From: an uncultured Eubacteriales bacterium
Lineage (GTDB): Bacteria > Bacillota > Clostridia > Oscillospirales > Oscillospiraceae
Assembly: GCA_902475435.1 (NCBI GenBank)
Contig: CABRZL010000023.1
Coordinates: forward strand, 1-26,191
Length of the DNA: 26,191 bases
Direction: 5' to 3'
The translations under genes were made by a program, and so were the position numbers. Positions within the stretch are counted from its first letter, which is position 1. Each line of letters opens with the position of its first letter. The notes below the pieces were generated by a model that worked only from the letters and a program-made list of their open reading frames with translations, was not told the origin of the DNA and ran no database searches. Shown here piece after piece: positions 13,578-23,183 of this stretch.

Positions 13578-14854
13578 AGTTCAAACCTCACTTGAATAGA
13601 GTTTGCATGTGCAGTAAGCCGCTCGCTCTCTGCCAGATGGACAATATCTTCCGCCACCGACGAGAGGGCTTCCCGCGTAAAATCAATCACAGACGTTTTT
13701 TTGAGGAAACTTTCCACCGACAGCGGTGAGAAGAAACGCGCAGTACCGGATGTCGGCAATACATGACAAGGTCCCGCCATGTAGTCCCCCAGCGGCTCCG
13801 GTGCATTTTCTCCTAAAAAGATTGCTCCGGCATTTTTGAGTTTTTCCAGCAGCGACTTAGGCGACTTGGTCATAACCTCCAAATGCTCCGGTGCGATTTC
13901 ATTGGCCAGCTCACAGCACTGATCCAGGTCATCACAGACAATAATCGCGCCATAATCCCGCAAAGACTGTTCGATCACGTCTTTTCTGCTGAGATAAGCG
14001 GTCTGACGCGTCATCTCTTCCACCACCCGATCGGCCAAATTCTGAGACGTTGTAAGCAACACTGCCGACGCCATAACATCATGCTCTGCCTGTGACAAAA
14101 GATCCGCCGCTGTGTAGACGGGATTTGCTGTCTCATCGGCAATCACCAGGACCTCCGAAGGTCCAGCCACCATATCGATATCCAAAATACCATAGGCCAT
14201 CCGTTTCGCTGCCGCCACAAAGGCATTTCCAGGTCCCACCAGTTTATCTACCTTGGGGATAAATCCGGCCCCATAAGTAAGCGCTGCCACAGCCTGAACA
14301 CCCCCTACAGCGATCACCCGATCTACACCGGCCACCCAGGCCGCCGCAAGCACCGCATCATTGAGATTTTCTGTAGGCGGCGTTACCATAATAATCTCTT
14401 CACAGCCTGCTACCTTAGCCGGAACTGCATTCATCAGCACAGAGCTGGGATAGGCCGCCCGGCCGCCCGGCACATAAATCCCTACCCGGGAAAGGCCGCG
14501 GACCAATTGGCCCACTATCCCCCCCTGTATTTTGCTCTCCCACACACGGGTCTTTGTCAACAGTTCCTGCTGATATACACGGATGTTTTCCGCACTGCGC
14601 CGCAGGGAAGCATACAGGGCCGGATCGATACGTCTCGTCGCCGCTTCCAATTCCTCCTGGGAAATCTCATAAGGTTCCGCCTGATCAAACTGCAACGAAT
14701 ACTCCTTTACCGCTTCATAACCCCGAAGACGCACCGCCTCCATAATCTGTGCAGCAGATTGGTTAATATCGGCATTTGTCCTGGCCGCCCTCAAACGCAT
14801 GGATTCTATCTGTTTCCGTTCCGCAATGCCATCCGCTTTCACCACTGTAATCAT
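13574..14854 (-). CDS. hisD: Histidinol dehydrogenase
   Basis: This 426-residue Zn- and NAD-dependent enzyme carries out the last two oxidations, histidinol to histidine. Family landmarks include GRAAYPSSVLMNAVPA, the VGPGNAFVAAAKR stretch, DMVAGPSEVLVIADE, the metal-site region LLSQAEHD and the C-terminal EHLEVM, LGDYMAGPCHVLPT and SGTARFFSPL. The length is normal. It overlaps hisG upstream and hisB downstream by four bases. Confidence 0.97.
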   Translation of the reverse strand: MITVVKADGIAERKQIESMRLRAARTNADINQSAAQIMEAVRLRGYEAVKEYSLQFDQAEPYEISQEELEAATRRIDPALYASLRRSAENIRVYQQELLTKTRVWESKIQGGIVGQLVRGLSRVGIYVPGGRAAYPSSVLMNAVPAKVAGCEEIIMVTPPTENLNDAVLAAAWVAGVDRVIAVGGVQAVAALTYGAGFIPKVDKLVGPGNAFVAAAKRMAYGILDIDMVAGPSEVLVIADETANPVYTAADLLSQAEHDVMASAVLLTTSQNLADRVVEEMTRQTAYLSRKDVIEQSLRDYGAIIVCDDLDQCCELANEIAPEHLEVMTKSPKSLLEKLKNAGAIFLGENAPEPLGDYMAGPCHVLPTSGTARFFSPLSVESFLKKTSVIDFTREALSSVAEDIVHLAESERLTAHANSIQVRFEL

Positions 14855-15480
14855 TCTTTCACCGCCTCAATCTTATCCATCAGGTCAAAAATTTGTGATT
14901 GATACAGCTTGATAGAGGCCGTATTCACAATAAGACGCGCACTCACCGGCGCTACGGTCTCGATCGGTACCAAACCATTTTCTTTGAGCGTCGTTCCCGT
15001 TTGCACAATATCTACAATACCGTTGGCAAGCCCAACCAGAGGCGCAAGTTCGACGCTCCCCTCAATCTTAATTACAGATACGTCCATTCCTTTTTCTGCA
15101 AAATATGCTTTGGTTACATTGGGATATTTAGACGCCACTACACGATCCCGATACGTATCATAAAAATTACTTCCCTGCGGAACCGCCAGCGCAAATCGAC
15201 ATGCTCCATATCCTAAATCCAGCATCTCATAAAAACTACCGCCATGCTCCATAATCGTATCTTTTCCCACAATTCCCAAATCACAAACGCCATGAGATAC
15301 ATAGGTGAGCACGTCTGCTGCCTTGCTAAGCACCACATCTAACGGATAATTCTGAATGGGCAATATCAGCTTTCTGGTGTCAGACCGAACTGCCGAACAG
15401 TCAAAGTTCATTTTTTCAAACAGTTTTAGAGAATCCTCTAATAGGCGTCCCTTCGTCACAGCAATCTTCAGCCGACTCAC
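14851..15480 (-). CDS. hisG: ATP phosphoribosyltransferase, short form
   Basis: This 209-residue protein is the short HisG, which lacks the C-terminal His-sensing domain and needs HisZ; hisZ lies directly upstream. It catalyses the committed step ATP + PRPP to PR-ATP. The N-terminus SRLKIAVTKGRLLEDSLKL, the core VCDLGIVGKDTI and the PRPP loop DIVQTGTTLKENGL are as expected. I place the start at GTG 15480: GGAGGTG (15486-15492) lies five bases upstream and the start overlaps the hisZ stop as GTGA, the same coupling as the other his junctions. An ATG at 15504 would add eight residues with no family counterpart. Confidence 0.95.
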   Translation of the reverse strand: MSRLKIAVTKGRLLEDSLKLFEKMNFDCSAVRSDTRKLILPIQNYPLDVVLSKAADVLTYVSHGVCDLGIVGKDTIMEHGGSFYEMLDLGYGACRFALAVPQGSNFYDTYRDRVVASKYPNVTKAYFAEKGMDVSVIKIEGSVELAPLVGLANGIVDIVQTGTTLKENGLVPIETVAPVSARLIVNTASIKLYQSQIFDLMDKIEAVKE

Positions 15481-16655
15481 AGGCACACCTCCGTTTCCCC
15501 ACATTCTTGGATCAAGACCAGTCTACTTGCACCCAACGCCCTAGCTTCCCGCTCTGCTTCCACTGGCGATTGCGCACAGGACAGCATTGTCGTTCCCGCC
15601 CGTTGACGGTTTACATACAATTTTGCTTTGGCCAGACATGAAAGATCATAATATACCACAGTTTCCGGCCGTTTATGTTCTGGCTGAGTCAGACAGGACG
15701 CCACTGCTTCCACATCTAACGCAAAACCAGTCGCAGGAACATCCTGCCCAAACCGGCCGATCAGTTTATCATAACGCCCACCGGAGAGTACATTGCTTGC
15801 CGCTCCCCGACTATATCCCCGGAAGACCATCCCTGTATAATACTCAATGGTATGGATCAAGCCCAAATCAAATTGAACCCGTCCGCTGAGCCCCGCCTCA
15901 CGGAGCACCTCATAGAGGGTTTCCAAATATTGAAGTACCTCTTCTGCACGCTTGTTCGGACAAAGCACTCTGGCCTGTTCCAGTACTTCTACCCCTCCAA
16001 AAAGCCTTGGCAGCGCCCACATGGCTTTTCCTGCCGGAAGCTCCCGATATGGCTCTAATACAGACGCATAGGTTGTAAATTCCTTCGCCTCCACCAATGT
16101 ACGCAGATTTTCCTGCGTCTCTGCATCCACATGCAGCGCCTCTAACAATGCTCCAAAATAACCTGCATGGCCAATCTCAATATGGTAATCCGAAAGTCCG
16201 CAGGCATCCAGCGCTGCAATGGCCAAAGATATAACCTCCAGATCAGCCCGCAACCCGGAAGCGCCGATCAGTTCTACGCCGCACTGATCGATTTCAGACC
16301 TCGCCCCTGTATTTACATCATCGGACCGGAACACTGTCTGATTGTAATACAATCGCAACGGCAATGGCAGTCCCACAAGCTTTGTGGCGGCTACCCGCCC
16401 CATAGCCACGGTACAATCCGGACGCATCACCAGGATCTTGCCGGTTCGATCCACTATTTTCATCATGGCCTCCTGCTGCAGTGGGTACCCGGCAGCAGAA
16501 ATCACATCATAATATTCCACGCTGGGCGTAATCATTTCGCAATACCCCTGACGCTGAAACACATCCGTCACTGCCTGCTCCACCTTTCGAAACGCTGCAC
16601 ACTCAGCAAACAGCCGGTCGCGTGTCCCTTCGGGCGTACCAATGGTCTTATACAT
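15477..16655 (-). CDS. hisZ: ATP phosphoribosyltransferase regulatory subunit
   Basis: This 392-residue histidyl-tRNA-synthetase-like protein shows class II aaRS motifs: a motif-2-like region (VMRPDCTVAMGRVAATKL, LYYNQTVFRS) and the His-A-like GLIHTIEYYTGMVFRGY. It lacks the full C-terminal anticodon-binding domain of HisS. As HisZ it would form a hetero-oligomer with short HisG and carry the feedback histidine site. The start is MYKTIG (16655), six bases after AAGGGAG; a start nine codons earlier (16682) has no good RBS and crowds the promoter. It heads the his operon. The alternative, a HisS paralogue, is unlikely here. Confidence 0.94.
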   Translation of the reverse strand: MYKTIGTPEGTRDRLFAECAAFRKVEQAVTDVFQRQGYCEMITPSVEYYDVISAAGYPLQQEAMMKIVDRTGKILVMRPDCTVAMGRVAATKLVGLPLPLRLYYNQTVFRSDDVNTGARSEIDQCGVELIGASGLRADLEVISLAIAALDACGLSDYHIEIGHAGYFGALLEALHVDAETQENLRTLVEAKEFTTYASVLEPYRELPAGKAMWALPRLFGGVEVLEQARVLCPNKRAEEVLQYLETLYEVLREAGLSGRVQFDLGLIHTIEYYTGMVFRGYSRGAASNVLSGGRYDKLIGRFGQDVPATGFALDVEAVASCLTQPEHKRPETVVYYDLSCLAKAKLYVNRQRAGTTMLSCAQSPVEAEREARALGASRLVLIQECGETEVCL

Positions 16656-16684
16656 AGGATTCTCCCTTTCGGATTCTTTCATTC

Positions 16685-16719
16685 GCTAATATATTAGCAT
16701 ATTAAATTCCCAGTTGCAA
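16685..16719 (-). promoter_or_regulatory. his operon promoter with overlapping palindromic operator
   Basis: On the minus strand TTGCAA (16714-16719), 17 bases and TAATAT (16691-16696). The -10 box is inside a perfect 14-base palindrome GCTAATATATTAGC (16685-16698), well placed for a repressor to block polymerase. The likely regulator is a TrpR-family YerC/HisR protein, one of which is encoded at 6090. The leader is only about 29 bases, so a His T-box or attenuator is excluded. Confidence 0.65.
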
Positions 16720-16736
16720 TACGCGCATTCACAAAA

Positions 16737-19700
16737 TCAAAACAGCGTTACTTGGGAAGTTTCCGGCAAATCGCCAAAGGCGCCTAAGCTTCGCAGCAAT
16801 TCTATATGTGTTTTGGAAACTTTGGGGCACGCTTCGCTGAATTCTTCTATGGAAACAAATGTCCTCCCCTTTCTTCCTTCTACAATATCCCAGGCTGCGC
16901 TTTCTCCCAACCCAGAAACTGCCACAAACGGCGGAAGAAGTTTCCCATCGTCAATGTTGAACTTGGTCGCGTGAGATCGATAGATGTCAATCGGCGCAAA
17001 TTCAAATCCACGAAGATAGAATTCATAGCACGCTTCCAGGGTTGTCATTAAATCCTCGTCTTTATCCGTTGCATCAGGATCGTTCTTAATCCGATTGATG
17101 TGCATTTTTACGCTGTCCAATCCCTGCGTCATCATCTCGGCATCAAATCCGCCCTTTTGGCTTTTTCGATAGAAATAGGCGCTATAAAAAGCCAACGGCT
17201 CATGGACCTTAAACCAGGCAATACGAAACGCCATCATAACATAGGCCACCGCATGGGCTTTGGGGAATAAATACGCTATTTTTGCCAGGGAATCAATATA
17301 CCACTGAGGAACCCCCAGCTCCTGCATTTTCTCCACCCAGCCATCCTGAAAACCGCCTTTTTTAACCTTTCCTTTTCGAACCGCCTCCATAATCTTAAAT
17401 GCCATCTTGGGTTCCATGCCCTTACTGATCAGAAACAGCATAATATCATCACGACACCCTACTGTTTCCTTGACAGAAGCAGTCCCGGATAAAATCAGGT
17501 CTTTCGCATTCCCCAGCCATACATCGGTACCATGAGAAAATCCGGAAAGCCGCACCAGCATATCAAAACCGTCCGGCTGTGTATCCACCAGCATTTGCCG
17601 GGTAAACGAAGTTCCAAACTCAGGGATTCCAATGGAACCCGTTTTTCCAATGATGGGGTCATCATTGGGGAGGCCCAATGGTTCCGGAGACTTGAATATC
17701 GCCATGGTTTCCGGATCATCCAGCGGAATTTTCTTGGCATCCACACCCGTCATATCTTCCAGCATACGAATCATAGTGGGATCATCATGTCCCAGCATAT
17801 CTAATTTCAGAAGGTTTTCCTCCATGCAGTGATATTCAAAATGGGTCGTGATAATATCGGTGTTTGGGTCGTCCGCAGGGTGCTGCACTGGGCAGAAATC
17901 ATAAATTTCCTTATCGCCCGGAATGACCACCAATCCGCCTGGATGCTGGCCAGTTGTCCGCTTGACCCCGGTACATCCTGCCGCTAAGCGGTTTTCCTCC
18001 GCTTTGGATGCCGTGAGATTCCGTTCCTGAAGATATTTCATCACATAGCCATAGGCGGTTTTTTCTGCTACGGTACCGATCGTTCCAGCTCGAAACACAT
18101 GGCTGGATCCAAACATTTCAATACAATACGCATGGGCTTTGGCTTGGTATTCACCAGAAAAATTCAAATCAATGTCCGGCACCTTATCACCGCCAAACCC
18201 AAGGAATGTTTCAAAGGGAATGTCAAATCCATCTTTGACATACTTCTCTCCGCATACCGGGCAGTAGGCATCTGGCATGTCTGCACCGCAGCCATATCCT
18301 TCTCCCGACGCGAAATCCGTATGCTTGCACTTCGGACAACGATAGTGGGCCGGCAATGAATTAACCTCTGTAATACCGGACATAAATGCCACCAATGATG
18401 ATCCTACAGAGCCACGGCTTCCCACCAGATATCCATGTTCCAGAGAATTGGCCACCAGCATCTGCGCAGACATATAAATAACATCATAGTGCCTGCCTAA
18501 AATGGCGGAAAGTTCTGTCTCAATGCGTTCCGTCACCAATTCCGGCGGATGATCCCCATAGAGTTCATGCATTTTTCCATAAACCAAATCCTTCAGTTTA
18601 CCGGCTGAATTTTCAATGGAAGGTGGAAACAGATTTTGGGGCACAGGTCGGATTTCATCACACATATCGGCAATCAGATTTGTATTTTCAATCACCACTT
18701 CATGGCATTTCTCCTGTCCCAGATAGGAAAATTCCTCCAGCATCTCATCCGTCGTTTTAAAATAGATGGGCAAGTCCTTATCAGCGTCATCATACTTCTT
18801 GGTGGCCAATAGAATATGCCGAAAAATCTCATCTTCAGGATTTAAAAAATGCACGTCCCCAGTTGCTACCACGGGAATATTCAATTCCTCTCCCAGTCGG
18901 ACAATGGTTCGATTAAAGTTTCGAAGATCTTCTTCGTCTTTTGCCGTCCCCTTCGCAATCATAAAACGGTTATTACAAATGGGCTGGATCTCCAAAAAGT
19001 CATAAAAGCTTGCAATGCGCAGGAGCTCATCCCAGCTTCGATTTTCCACCACAGCCTGAAACAATTCTCCCGCCTCACAGGCAGAACCAACGATTAAACC
19101 TTCCCTCCACTGAATCAATTCGCTTTTGGGAATACGAGGTACACGTCTATAGTATTTGAGATGGCCATAGGAGATTAACCGGTAAAGATTCCGAAGCCCC
19201 GTGTTATTCTTTGCATATAAAATGATATGTCTGGTCTGAAGAGAAGATATTTTATTGCCGGCTTTCATTTCGCTCATGGCGTCGTTAATCTGGGATACCT
19301 TGGTGATTCCTTTTTCCTCCAGCATAGCAAAAAAGCGTTCCAGCATATAACCGACCGTCATAGCGTCGTCCACAGCTCGATGATGATTGAAATCCGGCAA
19401 ACTCAGGGCGTCGGCTACCACATTTAATTTGTATTTGTTAAGACCTGGTAACAGTCCTTGTGCCATGACTAGCGTATCAAGATAGGTAGGCGCAAATTCC
19501 AATCCCAATTGTTTACAGGCCGCCTTTACAAAACTTACATCGAAATCCGCATTGTGCGCAGCCAATGGCCGATCTCCGCAAAACTCCAGGAAAGCAGGAA
19601 TTGCCTCCGCCATTTTCGGCGCACCTTTCAGCATTTCATCCGTGATTCCCGTCAGCTCAACAATTTTTTTAGGCAACTTTCGTTCCGGGTCCACAAAGGT

Positions 19701-21020
19701 CTGGAATTGTTTTTCCATTTTGCCGTTGCAATAGATTGCAGCGCCAATTTCTGTGATTGCATCATGCTCAAAGCTTAGACCGGTGGTTTCCAGGTCAAAT
19801 ACGACATATTCTCCATGGAAATCCTCATCCTTATGGCCTTTGACTGCAATTTTTGCATCTATGTCATTGACAAAATATCCTTCACACCCATATAGGATCT
19901 TGATCTTTCCCTTCGCTGCCTTCATAGCGTCCGGAAATGCCTGCGCTACTCCATGATCTGTGATGCCAATCGCCTGGTGTCCCCATTTGGCCGCAAGGCC
20001 AACCACTTCAGCTGTGTCTGTCAGCGCATCCATAGAGGACATCTTGGTATGCAAATGCAGCTCTACCCGTTTTTCCGCAGCAGTATCCTGACGTTCCGGC
20101 TTTTTTCCAGCCTCAATGGAATAGGGCTGCAGAACAATATCATTTTCAAAGCGGCTAAAGCTGACTTTTCCCTGAATCTTCACCCACATCCCCTTGGATA
20201 TTCCATCCAAAATGGGAGCCGCCTTTGAATGCTCCATATACTGATTGACGCGAATAGATCCAGTATGGTCTGTTACATCAAAATTGATAACCCATGCTTT
20301 GGCTTTGGTCAGTTCCTTGTGATTGACTGCAAAGACCTCACCTTCCACCACTATTTTCCCAGAATCCATATGGATATCCTTCATAGGGGTCAATTCCCCT
20401 TTAAATGGTTTGCCAAAAATCACATTTGACACTGGGGCCGCCACTTTGCGTTTTTCCGGCACAGGTGCAGATAACTGTGCCAAACCTTCTATGGCTTTCA
20501 TCCTGATTTTCTCCGTCGCTGCGAATAGTGTTTCCGCATCCCCAGCGCTTCCAGATACTACGCACAGTTTAACCGTTGTGCAGAACATATCGGATAACCA
20601 TTTCTCCACTCTGCTAAGATAGGGCGCCAGCATTTCCTTGCCGCCGCCCTTTAATTCTATTGTTACCACATCACCGTTCAAACAATATTTACAGCCCGCC
20701 AAAATTGACATACTGGGAGCAAACAATTCGCTCAAAAACTCTCCTATGTCAGAACAGCGCAGTATCGAAAGCATCTCCGGATCATATACGGTTTTCAGTT
20801 CCATCTTTCGAATGGAATATACCCCGGCAATCCCCTGCTCAATTTTCCGCACCATATGCAGCGGAAGATAATCTTCCAGATGCACGGTCACCGTCACCTG
20901 ACGGCTTTTCATGTCAATTTCCGCGTCAAATACCTTTACATCGTCCAGTCTTGCTTTCATTTCCTCCTCAGGCTGATAGGCTCCAAACAGGTCCAGCAGT
21001 CTGATGGTATTTTCATCCAT
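16737..21020 (-). CDS. polC: DNA polymerase III alpha subunit, PolC type
   Basis: This 1427-residue protein is the Gram-positive replicative polymerase with built-in proofreading. The N-terminal domain spans 1-200, and the OB-fold about 205-305. The PHP domain is in two parts (RVELHLHTKMSSMDALTD at about 318, GITDHGVAQAFPDAMKAAKG at 352-371), interrupted by the DEDDh exonuclease at about 404-570 (D409, E411 in VFDLETTG; HHRAVDDA near 546-553). A Zn-binding knuckle has C895, C898, C920 and C923. The polymerase core includes PDIDLNFSGEYQ (D949, D951), and the HhH region lies near the C-terminus. A GAGGA ribosome site precedes the ATG. It follows ispG by 28 bases; proS, often found between them, is absent. 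Confidence 0.98.
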   Translation of the reverse strand: MDENTIRLLDLFGAYQPEEEMKARLDDVKVFDAEIDMKSRQVTVTVHLEDYLPLHMVRKIEQGIAGVYSIRKMELKTVYDPEMLSILRCSDIGEFLSELFAPSMSILAGCKYCLNGDVVTIELKGGGKEMLAPYLSRVEKWLSDMFCTTVKLCVVSGSAGDAETLFAATEKIRMKAIEGLAQLSAPVPEKRKVAAPVSNVIFGKPFKGELTPMKDIHMDSGKIVVEGEVFAVNHKELTKAKAWVINFDVTDHTGSIRVNQYMEHSKAAPILDGISKGMWVKIQGKVSFSRFENDIVLQPYSIEAGKKPERQDTAAEKRVELHLHTKMSSMDALTDTAEVVGLAAKWGHQAIGITDHGVAQAFPDAMKAAKGKIKILYGCEGYFVNDIDAKIAVKGHKDEDFHGEYVVFDLETTGLSFEHDAITEIGAAIYCNGKMEKQFQTFVDPERKLPKKIVELTGITDEMLKGAPKMAEAIPAFLEFCGDRPLAAHNADFDVSFVKAACKQLGLEFAPTYLDTLVMAQGLLPGLNKYKLNVVADALSLPDFNHHRAVDDAMTVGYMLERFFAMLEEKGITKVSQINDAMSEMKAGNKISSLQTRHIILYAKNNTGLRNLYRLISYGHLKYYRRVPRIPKSELIQWREGLIVGSACEAGELFQAVVENRSWDELLRIASFYDFLEIQPICNNRFMIAKGTAKDEEDLRNFNRTIVRLGEELNIPVVATGDVHFLNPEDEIFRHILLATKKYDDADKDLPIYFKTTDEMLEEFSYLGQEKCHEVVIENTNLIADMCDEIRPVPQNLFPPSIENSAGKLKDLVYGKMHELYGDHPPELVTERIETELSAILGRHYDVIYMSAQMLVANSLEHGYLVGSRGSVGSSLVAFMSGITEVNSLPAHYRCPKCKHTDFASGEGYGCGADMPDAYCPVCGEKYVKDGFDIPFETFLGFGGDKVPDIDLNFSGEYQAKAHAYCIEMFGSSHVFRAGTIGTVAEKTAYGYVMKYLQERNLTASKAEENRLAAGCTGVKRTTGQHPGGLVVIPGDKEIYDFCPVQHPADDPNTDIITTHFEYHCMEENLLKLDMLGHDDPTMIRMLEDMTGVDAKKIPLDDPETMAIFKSPEPLGLPNDDPIIGKTGSIGIPEFGTSFTRQMLVDTQPDGFDMLVRLSGFSHGTDVWLGNAKDLILSGTASVKETVGCRDDIMLFLISKGMEPKMAFKIMEAVRKGKVKKGGFQDGWVEKMQELGVPQWYIDSLAKIAYLFPKAHAVAYVMMAFRIAWFKVHEPLAFYSAYFYRKSQKGGFDAEMMTQGLDSVKMHINRIKNDPDATDKDEDLMTTLEACYEFYLRGFEFAPIDIYRSHATKFNIDDGKLLPPFVAVSGLGESAAWDIVEGRKGRTFVSIEEFSEACPKVSKTHIELLRSLGAFGDLPETSQVTLF

Positions 21021-21048
21021 AATATTCCTCGCTTTTTATGTACGCCCG

Positions 21049-22089
21049 TCAAAGTGTTTCGATATATTCCATTAACGCATCTGCCAAACGATCATATGGC
21101 AGTGTCTTCAGTTTTTTCCCTTTTGCAAACAGTACTCCGCAGTCTTTTCCTCCGGCAATTCCTACATCGGCTTCCCGTGCTTCTCCCGGCCCGTTTACAA
21201 TACAGCCCATCACTGCAACTGTGATTGGCTTATCACAGGACTTCAACCTGCGCTCCACATCCTCCGCCAAACGGATCAAATCAATTTGAGTACGACCACA
21301 AGTAGGACACGAGATCAACTCTGGCCCATCCTTTCTGAGTCCTGCTGCCTGTAAAATCTCCTTTGCAGCACGAACCTCCTCCACTGGATCAGCAGTAAGA
21401 CTGACACGCAGTGTGTTGCCAATCCCCATACACAAAAGGCCGCCGATCCCCATTGCAGACTTGATCAGTCCCATATGGACGGTTCCTGTTTCCGTAACTC
21501 CCAAATGCAGAGGATAATCTGTTTTTTCGTTCATGAGCCGATAGGCAGCCATTGTTACCGGAACGGAGGATGACTTCATGGAAATGCAGATATCATGGAA
21601 ATTCTGTTCCTCCAGAAGCCGCACATGTCCCATTGCGCTCTCCACCAATGCCTCCGCAGTCGGATGACCATACTTTTGAAGAATTTCTTTTTCCAGCGAT
21701 CCCCCATTGACACCAATACGGATAGGAATCTGTTTTTCCCGGCATACATCTACTACTGCTTTTACCCGTTCCTTCCCGCCAATGTTTCCGGGGTTAATTC
21801 GTATTTTGGACGCACCGCCTTCCGCCGCCGCAATGGCCAGGCGATAGTCAAAATGGATATCCGCAACCAGCGGCAGCGGCGATGCAGCGGCAATATCGCG
21901 AAATCCTTTGGCTGCATCCATATCCGGTACGGCAAGCCGAACAATCTGACAACCAGCTGCCTGGAGTTGTTTAATCTGATCTAAACAATCTTTTACATCC
22001 GTTGTCTTTGTATTGAGCATGGACTGAATGCTTACCGGTGCGTCACCGCCGATTGGCACATCGCCCACAATAATCTTTCGCTTCACCAT
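21049..22089 (-). CDS. ispG: 4-hydroxy-3-methylbut-2-enyl diphosphate synthase
   Basis: This 346-residue iron-sulphur enzyme of the MEP pathway converts MEcPP to HMBPP. The [4Fe-4S] ligands are clear: C261 and C264 in CPTCGRTQ, C296 in GCIVNGPGE and E303. The TIM-barrel N-terminus PIGGDAPVSIQSM and DIHFDYRLA, RINPGNIG and RIGVNGGSLE match the family. Its ATG starts one base after the rseP stop, so the two are probably translated together. It shares the operon with dxr, another MEP enzyme. Confidence 0.97.
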   Translation of the reverse strand: MVKRKIIVGDVPIGGDAPVSIQSMLNTKTTDVKDCLDQIKQLQAAGCQIVRLAVPDMDAAKGFRDIAAASPLPLVADIHFDYRLAIAAAEGGASKIRINPGNIGGKERVKAVVDVCREKQIPIRIGVNGGSLEKEILQKYGHPTAEALVESAMGHVRLLEEQNFHDICISMKSSSVPVTMAAYRLMNEKTDYPLHLGVTETGTVHMGLIKSAMGIGGLLCMGIGNTLRVSLTADPVEEVRAAKEILQAAGLRKDGPELISCPTCGRTQIDLIRLAEDVERRLKSCDKPITVAVMGCIVNGPGEAREADVGIAGGKDCGVLFAKGKKLKTLPYDRLADALMEYIETL

Positions 22090-22090
22090 C

Positions 22091-23146
22091 TCACCCCGTA
22101 ACGAGCCTTACGATATCATTAAACGTTACCAAAACCATGAATCCCAGCAGCACCACCAGTCCTGCTGCATGAATATACGCCTCATATTTGGGATCGATCT
22201 TCTTCTTTGTGATAGATTCAATGCCCCAGGTCACCAACAGCAGGAAAATATGTCCGCCGTCCAATGCAGGAATCGGCAGCATATTCATGAACGCCAGATT
22301 GATCGCAATAAACGCGCCAAAATATACTACGTTCATAATTCCTTCGGAAGTCGATGCCGCACTTTGTCCAGTTTCCTGAATGGTATCCACAATGCCAACA
22401 GGCCCAGACATGTCCTTCATGCCTGCCCGCCCAGAAATCAAGTCCAACAGGCCCATCTTTACCATTCTTGCAAAGTCAATGGATGTATTCCAAGCATTTT
22501 TTAAAAGAGAACCTATTGTTTTTTCCTCTACACCGCCTAACACAAGACCATAAATATGCTGCACCTGACCGTCTACCACGTAGTCACGCTTTGTCATGTC
22601 CACATCTTGTAACACCACGCGTTCTCCGTTCCGGCGAACCGTCAAGTCCATGCTTCCTTCTCCAGCCCGCTCCGTAAGCATTTGAAAATCCGAGAAAATG
22701 TAAAGGTTATCTCCATTGATTTCCTCAACGACATCTCCCACTTGCAGTTCTCCCTCCAGCGGGCAGCCTTCTACAAACCCCGTAATCTCCAACGTTCGGA
22801 ATCCAGTCGCCGTTGCATAAAGCAGTATCAGAATAACAAATCCAGTGAGGAAATTCATAAAAGCCCCTGCCGCCAGAATAATACAGCGCTTCCAAGGGGC
22901 CTTAGACGTAAAAGACCGCGGATCATCACTGGAACCGTCTTCTCCCTCCATCGCACAGTAACCGCCGATGGGAAGAAGGCGCAAAGAGTACTCTGTCTCT
23001 CCTTTTCCCCAGTGCAGCAGCCGTGGTCCCATAAAAATCGAAAATTCATTGACCTTCACATCAAAGAGCTTGGCCGTAATAAAATGGCCAAATTCATGGA
23101 TGAAAATCAAAAAGCTGAAAATCAGAATTGCAATTACAAGATACAT
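22091..23146 (-). CDS. rseP: RseP-type intramembrane site-2 metalloprotease
   Basis: This 351-residue membrane protease has the Zn motif HEFGH (H17, H21) in the first transmembrane helix, a PDZ domain in the middle (about 110-200) and the third ligand motif NMLPIPALDGGH in a later helix. A C-terminal membrane segment follows (AAGLVVLLGFMVLVTFNDI). Family members cut anti-sigma factors or signal peptides within the membrane. I use ATG 23146 because GGAG (23153-23156) lies six bases upstream; an in-frame TTG at 23158 would place this RBS inside the coding region. It is 37 bases downstream of dxr. Confidence 0.95.
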   Translation of the reverse strand: MYLVIAILIFSFLIFIHEFGHFITAKLFDVKVNEFSIFMGPRLLHWGKGETEYSLRLLPIGGYCAMEGEDGSSDDPRSFTSKAPWKRCIILAAGAFMNFLTGFVILILLYATATGFRTLEITGFVEGCPLEGELQVGDVVEEINGDNLYIFSDFQMLTERAGEGSMDLTVRRNGERVVLQDVDMTKRDYVVDGQVQHIYGLVLGGVEEKTIGSLLKNAWNTSIDFARMVKMGLLDLISGRAGMKDMSGPVGIVDTIQETGQSAASTSEGIMNVVYFGAFIAINLAFMNMLPIPALDGGHIFLLLVTWGIESITKKKIDPKYEAYIHAAGLVVLLGFMVLVTFNDIVRLVTG

Positions 23147-23183
23147 AAAAAACTCCAATCAAAAGAATTTGTATCTCTTCCCT

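Noticed and set aside
16656..16736. T-box or His attenuator ahead of hisZ
   Set aside because: The whole gap is about 80 bases, including the promoter, and has no His-codon leader peptide or T-box sequence.
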